Shown: positions 1 through 11,965 of the stretch, piece after piece
Layout: each line of letters opens with the position of its first letter
Position numbering within the stretch: position 1 is the first letter of the stretch
Source: Arenicola marina
Taxonomy: Eukaryota > Annelida > Polychaeta > Arenicolidae
Direction: 5' to 3'
Length of the DNA stretch: 64,000 nt
Assembly (NCBI GenBank): GCA_964019135.1
Contig: OZ025249.1
Span: 37,833,759 to 37,897,758 of the forward strand
The notes under the pieces: model-generated
The model's database searches: none
Seen by the model: only the letters and a program-made list of their open reading frames with translations
Told to the model about the DNA's origin: nothing
Made by a program: the position numbers and the translations under genes

Positions 1-699
1 CCCCAGCCACCAGCCATACATCCCCCTCCCCCCCGCCAGTATGTATGTACTGATATATCTAACAGCTAGCTTACCTTTGTCGTGCATGAAGGCGTGGGTC
101 CTCGAGACAGCCACTATCCATACCCCATCCTCTCCCCCACCCCTCCCATTATGCATGTATGTATTGATATCTCTATTTCGGTATGGCGCGATATAGCCTT
201 ACATGCTGAAAGTGCCGTTAAAACCCAATCAAATCTAATCTATCAAATCTAGAGTTTAACTTACCTCTGTCTTGCACGTTGGCGTGTGTCCGCGTGACCA
301 CCCCCATCACCAGGGCCGCCACCACCACCCCCATCACCAGGGTGGAGGTCCCGCCCGGCCGGAGAGCCATCGCCATGGGCAGATCACCCCCGCCTAGGAG
401 CCCCATCCGGGCACTCGAGGGGGTCACCGTCGGACCAAGACCTCCCCAACCCGAGTATCAATCCCTTCGCGGCGTAAAAATAAACACTGCGGGTAAGTAA
501 GACTGTGAGTGAAGTCCACTTTTAGATCCGAATGACACACAGTGAGCGACAGACACCACGCACACCACACACGGTGAGTGGGTGAGGGGGGAGGGGGGGG
601 GGACTCTTCTTCCGGAGGCGGGAAGGAGACGTTGCTAGCGGAAGTTGTCAGTTCCGGGTGAGTGCGTCCCGATTCCACCCACAGCCGTCGCCAAGTGAT

Positions 700-899
700 N
701 NNNNNNNNNNNNNNNNNNNNNNNNNNNNNNNNNNNNNNNNNNNNNNNNNNNNNNNNNNNNNNNNNNNNNNNNNNNNNNNNNNNNNNNNNNNNNNNNNNNN
801 NNNNNNNNNNNNNNNNNNNNNNNNNNNNNNNNNNNNNNNNNNNNNNNNNNNNNNNNNNNNNNNNNNNNNNNNNNNNNNNNNNNNNNNNNNNNNNNNNNN
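700..899. other. Assembly gap (200 N)
   Basis: A run of exactly 200 N. The round length suggests a scaffold gap of arbitrary size. The flanking bases (1-699) are GC-rich with short G runs and show no gene I can support. Open frames that cross the N run mean nothing. Confidence 0.98.
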
Positions 900-989
900 T
901 CCATTCATTCATTCATTCTGCAATGTAAAGTCGCTCATACGGTTCTAGTTAGTTGGATCGACAGTCGAATCGTGTTGTTGTTGCAATGA

Positions 990-1690
990 ATATATATCTA
1001 TAGGTATGTTATTATATATAGTATGTTAATTATTATATATATGTATGTTATTATATATAGGTATGTTATTATATATAGGTATGTTAATTATTGTATATAT
1101 GTATGTTATTATATATATGTATGTTATTATATATAGGTATGTTATTATATATCTAGGTATGTTAAGATATATCGGTATGTTATTATATATAGGTATGTTA
1201 TTATATATAGGCATGTTATTATATATAGATATGTTAAGATATATAGGTATGTTATTATATATATATGTATGCTATGATATATAGGTATGTTATATATATA
1301 GCTATGTTATTATATATAGATATGCTATGATATATAGGTATGCTATATATAGGTATGCTATATATATGTATGTTATGATATATAGGTATGTTATATATAT
1401 AGGTATGTTATTATATATAGGTATGTTATTATATATAGGCATGGTATTATATATAGGCATGTTATTATATATAGGTATGTTAAGATATATAGGTATGTTA
1501 TTATATATAGGTATGTTATGATATATAGGTATACTATATATAGGTATGCTATATATATGTATGTTATGATATATAGGTATGTTATATATATAGCTATGTT
1601 ATTATATATAGGTATGTTATATATATGTATGTTATGATATATAGGTATGTTATATATATAGCTATGTTATTATATATAGGAATGTTATAT
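990..1690. repeat. AT-rich 18-bp minisatellite
   Basis: About 700 bp of tandem units close to GGTATGTTATTATATATA, with variants that swap TTATTA for TTAAGA or CTATGA. Because 18 is a multiple of three, the array reads as a repeated MLLYIG peptide. This explains the open frames on both strands, which I do not regard as genes. Confidence 0.95.
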
Positions 1691-4235
1691 ACGGATTTAC
1701 GCATCCGCCGGAAACATCACTGTTAGGATGATATCAGGAGACAATATCAGAAATGTCCGAAAGTGATGGTCGGACGCCTGATATGTGACGCATTACTGCA
1801 TGGCCGCTGAATCGTTCGAACGCATCAATTAGCAACGAAATCTCCTCGACCTCAGCCGCCCTCTGTCTCCCCGTCCGATATCAGATCTACCACGTCCCCT
1901 AGCGGGGCCAGTAGGGACACTCTCCAGTGTGACGGCGACCTCTCACCTCTCCACAAATCCGCGTCTGAAACGGACGCAGATCCAGCGTCGGCGGTCCGTC
2001 TCTGGCAGCGATCGATAAAGGGACTGGCTTTCTTTGTTCCCGATGTGCTCGTCTGGATCAGAGATTAATCGCCACTCGTGTCACTACTTCATTGACCTTG
2101 AGGGCTTTCAAGGACACTGGGAGAAAGGCGGTGACGTCACGAGTGGGACACCATTGGTTTGTCTCGCTGTCTCGATCTCGATCTTGAATCGCGGGCATTC
2201 GGATGCTCTATCGTTGCGGGAGGGACCAATGTTGGTAAACAGCTTCGCGTTTGGAGTCGAATACGGAATCATGATTTTAAGCCGCTGTGTCTTGAAAAGC
2301 GGATGCACGTGGACTCCACAAATAGAGACTGATGGGGAAAGCAGGAGAGGGTGGGGTAGGTGGGGGGGGGAGGAGGGAGAAGTCAGGGATTGAAAGAGGG
2401 GGAGGGGGGGTGGTATGTGAGAGGATGGGGAAGGGAGGGTGAGAGGGGATGTAGAAAGGAGGTGCGACCGTATGTGGAGACGAGATGAGAGAGAATTCGG
2501 CGGGAAGTTGCTGTAAATGTTTTATTCCCACATTCTCATCCAATCATCGTCCATCTTCTTGGGGGGTTCCTGGCCTCAGTTTAGCCCCTGCGCTGCCCAA
2601 CAGCGGTTAGCTACAACGCGTCAATTACAACTGTAGACAACGACCTCCCACCATCCATTACAAGTATACAGATCTCAGCACGCACACCAATAAACATTTT
2701 CACACGTAGTGCCTTAATAACTTGAAGTCCATCCATGCACTATGGCACCCAGGTACGAGACAGGAATACAACTATACATAGCGTGTGGCCGGCTATATAG
2801 ATGCGAATATAAACCACGCACCCTCCTGCTCCTCGAGGGGGCCTGTACCGGTCCTAATGGCCTAGGTAGTGCCTGAAATCCTCTCTGGGGGCAGGACTCT
2901 TGGGCCATTCCGAGTCCCCAAATGTAGACCGTCGAGGAAGTGGCATCCAGTTTGGTTGGGACTTGTGGGCGGGCGCGGTCTGTGAACGAGGCATTTTCCT
3001 ACGGCGAAGGCCATCCAACGGCGATAGCACCGGGTTATGGACATGCAGCACTAAATAACAGCTGGAGTGTCTATGTTGGCTGTAATATTATAGACATGTG
3101 TCTCTGTCTCGAGTTACCGTGTCGTACGTTGGTACATTATTCGAGATTGTAGGCCATGGAGCCGGTCGCGTACATTATTTTCCCATTAAGTTAATTGTTT
3201 GGCATGAGACAACCATCGAGCGAAGAAAAATGCACTTATTCAGCCTCAACTCTCTTGCCATGACACAGTCACGCAAATAAATATTTTAACCACTACCACT
3301 GATAAACCACGAAAGAAATTGATATTTGTCATTATTTTACGTTATGCATATATAGACAGATAGCCAGAAAAAGCCTCATCTGCTCAGCACACAGGGCAGT
3401 CTGTATATATTTAGCATGTATTCCGATCTTGTCAACATATGTGATATTCCTATTTGTTAAGCAGGCTGAGCTGCTGATAAATAGGTCGTTGGTTCGGCCC
3501 CTGGTACCTGCAATTGTGGCAAATATCAACTCACCCAGTTTATTATCCCGGCAGGTTTCTTGGCTCAATTATTCTTCATATATATACACCAAAGCGGCAA
3601 AAAACACCAGTTCGTTCATTTCTGCTTAATGCGGGAGTAGTTGGTCCAATGGAGGATATATTTTTGTGTGGCATATTTCTTTCTATGCCCTTTTTCAATG
3701 CAAATTGTACGGTGTCTTAGATCTTGACCCCCCCCCCCCCCACCCATCCGAGACTTTCGGATACCTCGACGTCATAGGATTTTCAGAGAGCCCACTTCAC
3801 ACAAAGTGCCCCCACCTGTTTAAAATCCTGAATCCGTGCTTGTGGCAGCATCCTGTGGTATCTTTAATTGCTTTCTTTCTTTTTCAACAACAGTATAACA
3901 GACGGATCCATACTCCGACACTAAGCTGCGCCCACGCTTTTTTTTCGTTAATCGTGAGTACGAAATTGACAATCATAGCTGATGGTAGGTAAAAGTGAAA
4001 AGTATGTATGTCAGAAGCTGACACTGCTTTGTTTGGCAGACTTGTTTGTCGGTCTTATTTATCGGACATGGATGACACACACATGATTGGATAAAAGCAA
4101 CAGTGACGTCAATGGATGATAGACAGCGTGGATCGGTCTATAACGATCCCAGCTGCGACAATTCTACGAAGCGTGAGTGATACCTGAGCAATCCATGATC
4201 CATGTGCGCTAACATTCAGGAAGCATAACCCCTCT
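1691..4235. other. Intergenic, no supported gene
   Basis: Mixed unique-looking sequence. It holds a purine-rich tract at about 2330-2470 (long G/A runs, possible triplex or quadruplex DNA), a B-box-like GGTTCGGCCCC near 3490 that may be a SINE relic, a poly-C run near 3730 and one member of a dispersed repeat (3905-4140). The open frames are short and resemble no family I know. Confidence 0.6.
3905..4140 (+). repeat. Dispersed repeat, copy 1 of 3
   Basis: Starts with CCATACTCCGACACTAAGC, then contains TACGAAATTGACAATCATAG and GCTGATGGTAGGT, and ends near ATTGGATAAAAGCAACAGT. Related sequence lies at 6540-6720 and 11300-11680. No coding capacity was seen. The nature of the element is unknown. 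Confidence 0.7.
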
Positions 4236-4249
4236 TCATTGGCCATGAA

Positions 4250-4580
4250 CCTGCAACCAAGAGGGTTACTCCAAGAGAGTCACTCCAAGAGGGTCACTCC
4301 AAGAGGGTCACTCCAAGAGGGTCACTCCAAGAGGGTCACTCCAAGAGGGTCACTCCAAGAGGGTCACTCCAAGAGGGTCACTTCAAGAGGGTCACTCCAA
4401 GAGGGTCACTCCAAGAGGGTCACTCCAAGAGGGTCACTCCAAGAGGGTCACTCCAAGAGGGTCACTCCAAGAGGGTCACTCCAAGAGGGTCACTTCAAAA
4501 GGGTCACTCTAAGAGGGTCACTCCAAGAGGGTCACTCCCAGACGGTGACTCCAAAAGGGTCCCTCCAAGAGGGTCAGAAA
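4250..4580 (+). repeat. 14-bp minisatellite (GGTCACTCCAAGAG)n
   Basis: About 23 tandem units of GGTCACTCCAAGAG, nearly perfect in the middle and more varied at the 3' end. Since 14 is not a multiple of three, each strand encodes a 14-residue repeat (GSLQEGHSKRVTPR on the plus strand). The open frame of 114 codons is a by-product of the array and not a likely gene. Confidence 0.97.
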
Positions 4581-4589
4581 TGAAACCCG

Positions 4590-5500
4590 GGTATTTTTGA
4601 CCACTTTTGTGCGCATAAAAATGAACGCGGACCAAGGAAACTACTGTCCGTGATGATGAGAGGGCGTTAGATAAAACAGGCCTCATATCAGATGTAGGTG
4701 TAAGTGATCTGCTGATATACAGCTCAGTTTGTTTACCTCCGACAAGGAGGGAGGGGGCTTCCCTATAGGCGGGTAGATCTGCCCTGTAGACGTCCAGGGC
4801 TGGATTTATGGCGCTATTATATGGCGTCTGAGGACGAAAAGGTTGTAAAACTACTTAATTTTATGAGACGGTCGGTTTATGGAAGCAATACGGGAATGTC
4901 TTTCATCGGACAGCTTCACCGAAAGACTGCGACAGACATGCGTATACCTTAGACAATTTACGCTACCGATTGATCTGTGCTACAAACTGAATAAACCTAG
5001 ACTTATTCATACAGTACAGATTGATTTATGCCACACACTGGTTTACGCTACCAGATAATTGATATTGTAAATGGATTCATGCTATAAAGGTATTTATGCT
5101 ACAGACTGATTCAGGCTACAGACTGATTCAGGCTACAAACTGATTTATGCTACAGACTGATTAAGGCTACAAACTGATTTATGCAAGAAGTTAATCGGTA
5201 CTATATACTAGTTCTTTCGAAAAACGTTTTTCTGCAAGAAGCCAATTGATGCTATAGATTTATTCAAGCCACAAACTGATTTATGCTACATGTTGATTTA
5301 TGCTATAGATTGATTTATAAATACCATTAGCTGCTACGTAATAATAAGAAAAATATTTTCAAACAACTGATATGCTACAAGTAATTTCTGTGACAGTTTG
5401 CTACAGATTAGTAAACTAAATGGTGCTACAACTTTTGGACTGTGATGCCTGCTGTGGATTCAGTTATGCTATAGGCTGGCTTCTTTCTGCATAGACATTA
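4590..5500. repeat. Degenerate 17-bp repeat region
   Basis: From about 4990 to 5340 the sequence repeats a diverged unit near CTACAGACTGATTCAGG (17 bp), with TTATGC in place of TTCAGG in many units. The flanks to either side hold no recognisable gene. Confidence 0.75.
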
Positions 5501-6369
5501 CAAGGGCGGATTTAAGGGGGTCCAGGGGGGGGGGGGAGTCCGGACCCTCCCCCCTTTTTTGAGTAAGAATGAATGAATGCAGTGGACCCCCCCCCCCTCC
5601 CCCGGTCGTCGATTCCCTGGTCGCCATTTTATTCAGAGCCCCTGACATTAGCGATAAAGCTTATTAATAATGTGGAGTGACTTATACTACAGACAAATTA
5701 ATGCTATAGAAAAGCAGTCTGAGGATGAAGTAGGTTTTGGGGTTAAAGCTATTCGAACAGTTGTTTTTTTCACAAATTAAAAGCAATTGGCATAGTATAC
5801 TAAAACGGAAGATTAACATTAACATTTAACACAACTGTAACATTGGCTCAGAAATGTGATGGTAAACCTGGCAGAAAAGGCATTTCTAGCTTGACAGTTG
5901 ACCCTGAGTTGAGAGCTATGTGAACAACGTCCCAGATTTGTGTGTAATTCACCGGGTTTATTGCACCATTTTAGGGATGATGAACCGGCTCCAGGCAAGA
6001 AATGTTTGTGATAACTAAGCGCTAAGAATAAATAACTCTTGCATTAATCAGGCCTTAACATGTAAACTGTTTTGGTGCTGGCATGATTTTGGCCGGAAAC
6101 AACCGTTCTGAATAGCCTTAAGTGAGCCATTCAGCCTCGCTTTGGTGAATGGGTTATCGTGGACGACGTGTGTCGCTGAACTGCTACAGGGACAGCATGC
6201 AAAGCGAGTTCTGATTTGGCTTGAATACCCACAAAGAACCAGTGAAACGATTACTTCAACCAAAACCTGACCATACGCGATTCCCACCCATGTAATTACT
6301 TTCAAACTATTTCTTTTGTCGTCTGACCAGGGAGTCCCCCTCCCCCCCCCCCCTCTGAATCCGCCCTTG
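5501..6369. mobile_element. hAT-like non-autonomous DNA transposon
   Basis: The left end reads CAAGGGCGGATTTAAGGGGG. The right end, read on the other strand, starts CAAGGGCGGATTCAGAGGGG. These form terminal inverted repeats of about 14 bp, each followed by a G-rich run. The 869-bp interior has no transposase. The flanks (TAGACATTA left, TAGAGATAT right) may be a worn target duplication of about 8 bp. CA-start GGCGGAT-type ends followed by G runs are common among hAT-derived elements; that family assignment is inference. Confidence 0.6.
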
Positions 6370-7600
6370 TAGAGATATCACTTAATATACTTAGAATATG
6401 GGATTGCAGAAAAAGATGTCAAAGCGGCTTCTATTCGCCAGCAGATGGAATCATAACGCCATCATCTATTGGCTCCGTTTGCTTGGAACACGCGTGTTTT
6501 AGAGAAACAAAATTGTTACCCACCTGGAATAGACCTATCCATACTCCGACACTAAGCCCCGCCCTCGCCCTTTTTCTTTTATCGTGAGTACGAAATTGAC
6601 AACCATAGCTGATGGTAGGTGCACGTGAGAAGTACTCATCTCTGAAACTGACAAGAAAATGACACGCTGGTTTGTTTTGTCCGACTTGTTTGTCCAACAT
6701 AACGCACGTGGATGACTTTGGAAGACATCGATCGGACTATTGAACAGAAGTTCCCAGTTCTACCGACTGAGCTACCCGGGCTTCATACGGACTGGTGGTG
6801 TTTGATTGGGACCGCTTCTGTTCTCATAAAACACTTCGCGCCAAGTGCTGGCGGCATTGCTCGTTCATATGTTCACTCTGTTAATGTTAATGTTAAGTAG
6901 GTTTGATAATGATATAAAAACTTCGAAATAGCATTTCTTGTATGGTATGTGTCATTAAATTGGTGGGTTTAAGGTGGAAGCTATAATCCATAGGTCGTAT
7001 CGCGATACCAGAGAACGGTCAAAGTAGAACACATTATATCTGGGCCGCGGAGTGACCACTGTTTCGCTAAGCTCTACGAGCTTTCAACAGTGCCTTTTAA
7101 ATACACATTGAACGAGTAATCGTATTAGTGTCAGAGCAACGAAACATAACATTGTCCGGCCAAAAGTGAAATGGTATTGAAAGTTTTTTCCGGCCAAAAT
7201 CATGTCAATCTACGGCCTGGTTATTGCAAGAGTTATATATACTTTTCACTAAAATTCATTGCCTAGATCATAGAAGTATTTCTTAAAGTGTGCAATATAC
7301 CAGACAGCTGTGAGCTACACATAAATATGTGACGTAGACGCGTAGCTTTCAACAATGATCAGATGTCAAGCTAAGAAAAACTGTTTGGGTCATATTGACA
7401 TATCTATTAGAAAAAAAAATCAGTCCTGTTAAATGTGAATGGCCACCTCTCATGGTAGCATATTATAATACAAACTTGGTTATCGGCGAGATTTTCTGTA
7501 TAAAGAACTTCAGTTTAATCAAGTTAAGATCCTGGAAGACACATCCAGCTCTAATGTGACGAAGTTGATAACCTCCACCCCTCCAGGGCTAATCTAGGGC
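6370..7600. other. Intergenic with dispersed repeat, copy 2 of 3
   Basis: 6540-6720 repeats the element seen at 3905-4140 (CCATACTCCGACACTAAGC, AAATTGACAACCATAGC, CGACTTGTTTGTCC). On the minus strand around 6738-6790 there is a tRNA-like A box (GGGTAGCTCAGTCGGTAGAA) without a clear B box. I see no protein gene. Confidence 0.5.
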
Positions 7601-7614
7601 AAGGAAGCCGTGTG

Positions 7615-7840
7615 GGCCGTATTCATAATCCCCTCGTAAGTTACGCACAACAATTTAATTTTCGTCTTAGCCTCACCAGCTCGTTGTGGTGGTGTTCATG
7701 ATTAATAAAGCTTCTTGAATATTATGTTAGCACTTTCTTAATTAAGAAAATCTACTTTTTCGGAGACTACTTATGTATTTTGAACCTGACAATCGCTCGA
7801 CAAATCGTCCACTTAGCGCGAAGTCTAGTGGCCTAGCCTA
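7615..7840 (-). repeat. Dispersed repeat shared with 39080-39250
   Basis: The reverse complement matches 39080-39250, with common segments GCGCTAAGTGGA, TGTCGAGCGATT and TAGATTTTC followed by TAATTAAGAAA-type sequence. Both copies begin near TATTCATAATC. It is probably an old MITE, but no intact terminal repeat was defined. Confidence 0.55.
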
Positions 7841-7914
7841 AAGTGACGATTATGAAAGCGGCCCCCTGGAGACTACTAACCAATTTGGATGAAATACGTC
7901 CCAGACCACCAGAT

Positions 7915-7986
7915 CACCCAGACGGGGTTTCGAACATATATATCGATTTGCAGTCGAGTGTTCTACCAGTCAACCAGAGAGGCTCC
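7915..7986 (-). pseudogene. tRNA-Cys-like relic
   Basis: The minus strand reads GGTTGACTGGTAGAAC (A-box region), then an anticodon arm with loop CTGCAAA, which would give anticodon GCA, and then ATGTTCGAAACCC (B-box region). The acceptor stem does not pair cleanly and the variable region is AT-rich, so this is more likely a decayed tRNA or the head of a tRNA-derived SINE than a working tRNA-Cys gene. Confidence 0.45.
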
Positions 7987-8369
7987 TGTGTGACACACGG
8001 CGCCGAGCACTTAAGTAAAGACGGTTGTCAAGTAGTAGTTTTCAAACATACATTAATCCACTGCCTTGGGGTTTGCAGAACGCCCATGTAAGCGCTTATA
8101 TCAGAGCGGTGCGCATATAAATCTCGAAGAGCGCATAGGAACACGAGATTGACTGCGATAAAATAGGAGCCCCCACCCCCTCCCCAGAAGGACTGCATCA
8201 CCCTATCACAAGACATCGCTTCTTATGCTTGCGGTCCCTGGTTTTGTTTCTACGCACGTTGTCATAGGCACCCGACATACTTGAGGCCCGACGAGAACAG
8301 ACACCCCCCCCCCCATACCCCACTCCATACACTCCCTCACACATATACGTCTCTACCGTCTCGTGTGTC

Positions 8370-8720
8370 CTCTTGGTATACCAGATGTTTAGATAGTTTG
8401 ACCAGATGTTCAGATGGTTTGACCAGATATTCAGAGTTTAGCCAGATGTTCAGAGAGATTGTTAAAAACTCCCACATAATATGGCTATAGTTTCAGATAG
8501 TTTAGCCAGATGTTGAGATAGTTTAACCAGCTGTTCAGGCCGTTTAGCCAAATGTTTAGACAGTGTATTCAAATGTTCAGACCGTTCAAAAGGTTTGGCC
8601 CCGGGGTTCGGCAAGATATTTACAAAGTTTGTTAATTTGGCAGACAGCTTGGCCAGACGTTCAGATCGTTTAGCTAGATGTTTCACCAGATGTTTAATTT
8701 CCCATCGGCCCGATACGGAA
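8370..8720. repeat. Degenerate 21-bp minisatellite
   Basis: Diverged tandem units of about 21 bp built around CCAGATGTTCAGATAGTTT. Read on the minus strand, the 21-bp period gives 7-residue repeats (LAKRSER, LAKLSAK and similar) that look like a coiled coil, but this comes from the DNA period and not from a known protein. Confidence 0.85.
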
Positions 8721-8940
8721 TGCCTCCCTGAACTTCCTAAATTTTGCGATCGTGAGTTTAGTGAAAATTGCTTCATGCAATATTTATTTAAGTACTATCC
8801 AGTGAGAATCTTGCGATCGGCATGGGGGGAGCAGTGCTGATCAGGTTGTGCTAAAAGAATAGTGACTGTGCCCGCTCTACCCCCGTCTTCTGGATCCGCC
8901 ACTGATGTGAACATGAGGCGTACACAAAGCTAATGGCCCG

Positions 8941-9007
8941 TCCTTTCCCCTTCCCCTCTTCCCCCCCCCCTCTCTTCCCTCCCTCACCCCCCTCCCCTCC
9001 TCCCGCC
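8941..9007. repeat. Polypyrimidine tract
   Basis: An almost pure C/T run of about 65 bases on the plus strand. Such tracts can form triplex (H-) DNA. Just upstream, at 8889-8904, CTGGATCCGCCACTG resembles the end of an hAT-type transposon, but no partner end was found. Confidence 0.7.
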
Positions 9008-9009
9008 TC

Positions 9010-9175
9010 TTTGATGGTGCTAGTCCATCTAATTAATTAGGAGGGGTTGGCTGGATCTACTTGTTTGGTTACACTTTATGTTAGCATATACGCTTTGGCT
9101 TCTGCTATTGTCTATGATATATATGTTTATGTTTATTGAGATGCACATCTTTGGACAATAAACCCTATTATTATA
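9010..9175 (+). mobile_element. Possible LINE 3' end (5' truncated)
   Basis: A T-rich stretch ends in GGACAATAAACCCTATTATT, which combines a polyadenylation-like CAATAAA with an ATT-type tail. This resembles the 3' end of a truncated non-LTR retrotransposon. There is no coding sequence, so the call is tentative. Confidence 0.3.
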
Positions 9176-9239
9176 ACGCAGAATAACTTTGATGCGTCAT
9201 CGCCCTTGACCCTTTGACTCGCTACAGTCTCAACCTACA

Positions 9240-9720
9240 TAGACGACTAATAAGTATGTTGGCGTATCTCAGATGTACAAGATATGTCTTGGATATTTCG
9301 CAATAGGCTGAATCATACACAAGGGGTTGACACATCAGACGCGCGATTCTTGAGATGACAAAATCTCTTGCGAAATGTTCTAGAACTTATCTTTGCATCG
9401 TTGTTATCAACAATTCGGGATGACGCTGTAAACTAGTTTGTTTCCATAACCCTTGACACGTCACGTTAGGAGATCGATAATCGCTACTTTTTGTCCTGGT
9501 GAATAAGGAATGGCCGATACACCAACGAAGAATACATACAAATATTGTTGAGCCACACTTACTTGTAGGACCGACACCACGGTATACCACTATGTACATC
9601 TCATCGCACACTCAATATATCACCGGTGAAGAGGCCAGTCCTACAGGCGGTGTCTCGAACCACATAGGCCTAAATGGGTGCCGCGAACAACATACATATA
9701 GAACACCCCCTCCCTCACCC
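9240..9720 (+). promoter_or_regulatory. NCSL-A promoter-type module (displaced)
   Basis: This stretch matches the 5' flank of NCSL-B (32160-32590): both contain GATCGATAAT, CAACGAAGAA, GTATACCACTA-type sequence, GAAGAGGCC and AACCACATA in the same order. In NCSL-B this module ends about 100 bases before the ATG, whereas here the first coding exon of NCSL-A starts 2.2 kb further on. Either sequence was inserted between them, or there is a non-coding first exon. Confidence 0.5.
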
Positions 9721-9729
9721 TCCGCCCGA

Positions 9730-11300
9730 AGTTCATACACTTCACTAGCACACTTTGAACCTATCTATTGGCAATGCCGTCGGCCCGGGCCAGATATATA
9801 CAGATAGAGATAAATATATACATGGACCAGGACGACAACCCTAGATCATATTATTGTCCTGAGAGACATCCTCCTCGTCAGCACATCAGCAAGACAGAAC
9901 ACATCTAAGGCACAACAACGGTGCCATACCCACCACGTACAGGGTTTGGTATTCCTTAAAATAATATCGGATATAGTTTTGAATCCCTGTCAACTGTTTT
10001 TGCATCCAGTGGCTGTCAGCGTCTAAAGAGCCGTACTGCGAACGAGGTAAACCATCGGTAACATAATGCACTTCCTGGTGCTTATTTCTAGCTGCATGTT
10101 GTAAATAGTTGTTCCTATGGTGTTGCAGATATTTTATATGTTAATTATTTAGTTTGTCATCGACAAAATGAGACCATTAAAAATAGTTTTCTTTAGTAAT
10201 GAAGTCAATTGCAATGATGTTAATGACCAGAGGCGCTGTAATATTGCCTTACGTCATAATGACGTTGTGTCTGGCCAATTGACAATGTGATTGACAGCAA
10301 ACAGGTCTCAACATGTTATACTACATTCTTTTGTATTTTTTTGTATTTGGTGTCGTTTACAAAATCTTGTGGAAACCATCGATATGCCATAGTTCACTGA
10401 ATTGAAAATATATTGGATCGGATGCCAACACTGCATATTTTACATCTGATAACGGCGTAATGTCACAGTTAATCATGTTTAATTCATTCATCCTGCGGCG
10501 TCCGAAGTTGGCCGAGTTTAGCCAGGGTATGCACAAAGCAGCATAAAACACCGTTCATTGGATGTAAAACTGTTTGATTCGAGCTGAATGCAAAACTGTT
10601 TGATTCGAGCTGAATGCGAAACTGTTTGAATAGATAGATATTTTCGTTTATTATAGTCACTTGTGAGTTCAATAATGCAACATACACGCAATAAATAACG
10701 CTCAATCTGAAACTGTTTGAATCAAACTGAATCGGAGGCTGTTAGTTTCATAATAAAAATGTAATTGAGTTGTATCAAAAGTGCATGCGTCGTTTTTATT
10801 CATGCTAGAAACACGAAACCCAAAGTGGGTTAAATATTTTTGTTCAAAATGCGGGGGTCAGCAAACAAATATTGTAGGGTGGCGGGAGGCCTACTTCTGG
10901 TTTGCGAATGCTTGTTTGGGCAAAGCGAAAGCTTACCTCAGAAACACGCGGTGGGTTCTTACAAACAAGGCTAGCAAACGTCGTAGATCGATCGATAGTT
11001 GACAATGATTGACAAACTTCCTGGTCCTAACTCTTCACCCAGTGAGTAGTGTATGCCTTCGTCACGCAGACAACGTCCAAAACACACATCTATATGTCAT
11101 GGGCGTATACATAAAAATACGTAGCAAAACTGCTCCGGCATGTCAGTGTTATCTCTAACACGTGAAAAAACACCAGCTCGGGTAAGTGCCAAACTCGCTT
11201 ATTCCGTAGACATAAATTTCACATTAATGTCTATGCTCTCTCCAATGCATGCCCAGACTTGACTGAGTCGCCCAAGGGGGCCGATATCTTAAGCTATCTT
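9730..11300. other. Spacer upstream of NCSL-A, no supported gene
   Basis: This separates the displaced promoter-type module from exon 1 of NCSL-A. It contains a 26-bp unit (AAAACTGTTTGATTCGAGC core) repeated about 2.5 times near 10563-10630. The frames are short and unrecognised. Confidence 0.55.
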
Positions 11301-11315
11301 AAATTAATTTTTGAG

Positions 11316-11555
11316 TCCTTTTCCCTTAAGCGTGAGTATGAAATTGACAACCATAGCTGATGGTAGGTGCAAGTGAGCAGTACTAATTTTTTTAGTCCCT
11401 TTCTCTTAAGCCAGAGTATGAAATTGACAACCATAGCTGATGGTAGGTGCAAGTGAGCAGTACTCATTTTTTTAGTCCTTTTCCCTTAAGCCAGAGTATG
11501 AAATTGACAACCATAGCTGATGGTAAGTGCAAGTGAGAAGTACTCATCTCTGTAA
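11316..11555 (+). repeat. 80-bp tandem triplication
   Basis: Three units of 80 bp. The marker AAATTGACAACCATAGCTGA starts at 11341, 11421 and 11501. Each unit also has CCCTTAAG and GGTAGGTGCAAGTGAG (GGTAAG in the third). It is the third member of the dispersed repeat seen at 3905 and 6540, here locally amplified. Confidence 0.9.
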
Positions 11556-11965
11556 CTGACAACAAAGTGACATGCTGCTTTGTTTGTCCGACTTGTTTGT
11601 CCGACTTAACGCACATGGAAGACCTTTTTCTCCTATTGATTGGATAGAAGCAACAGTCACGTCAGTGAATGACCGCCTGGTCTATTACGGGGCCTTTCCG
11701 CATGAGATGTAGCTCTGCATATCTCATCAGCCTTGCATAACTTATAATTTGACGTTAATGGGTGCAACATCAGCGTCTAAAAACTAATTGCTTTCTTAGA
11801 CAACCACAATTAACAAGGTTAATACGAGGATTTTCCGTTGGGTAATATAGCTTGTCTTATCTTTCGCGGTACAGTTTCTCTTTTAGAGATGCTTAATTGT
11901 TACTGTTCAGATTATTATCTGCATTACAATTATCCGGTAATAAAACATTTCACTGTCTTTCAGTC

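Noticed and set aside
1045-1521. Open frames encoding MLLYIG repeats
   Set aside because: The 18-bp AT minisatellite has no stop in these frames by composition; no gene features.
2034-2393. 119-codon open frame on the plus strand
   Set aside because: No recognisable domain, no splice context, and it runs into a purine-rich low-complexity tract.
8462-8776. Leu/Lys-rich frame resembling a coiled coil
   Set aside because: The heptad look comes from the 21-bp DNA period of the minisatellite.
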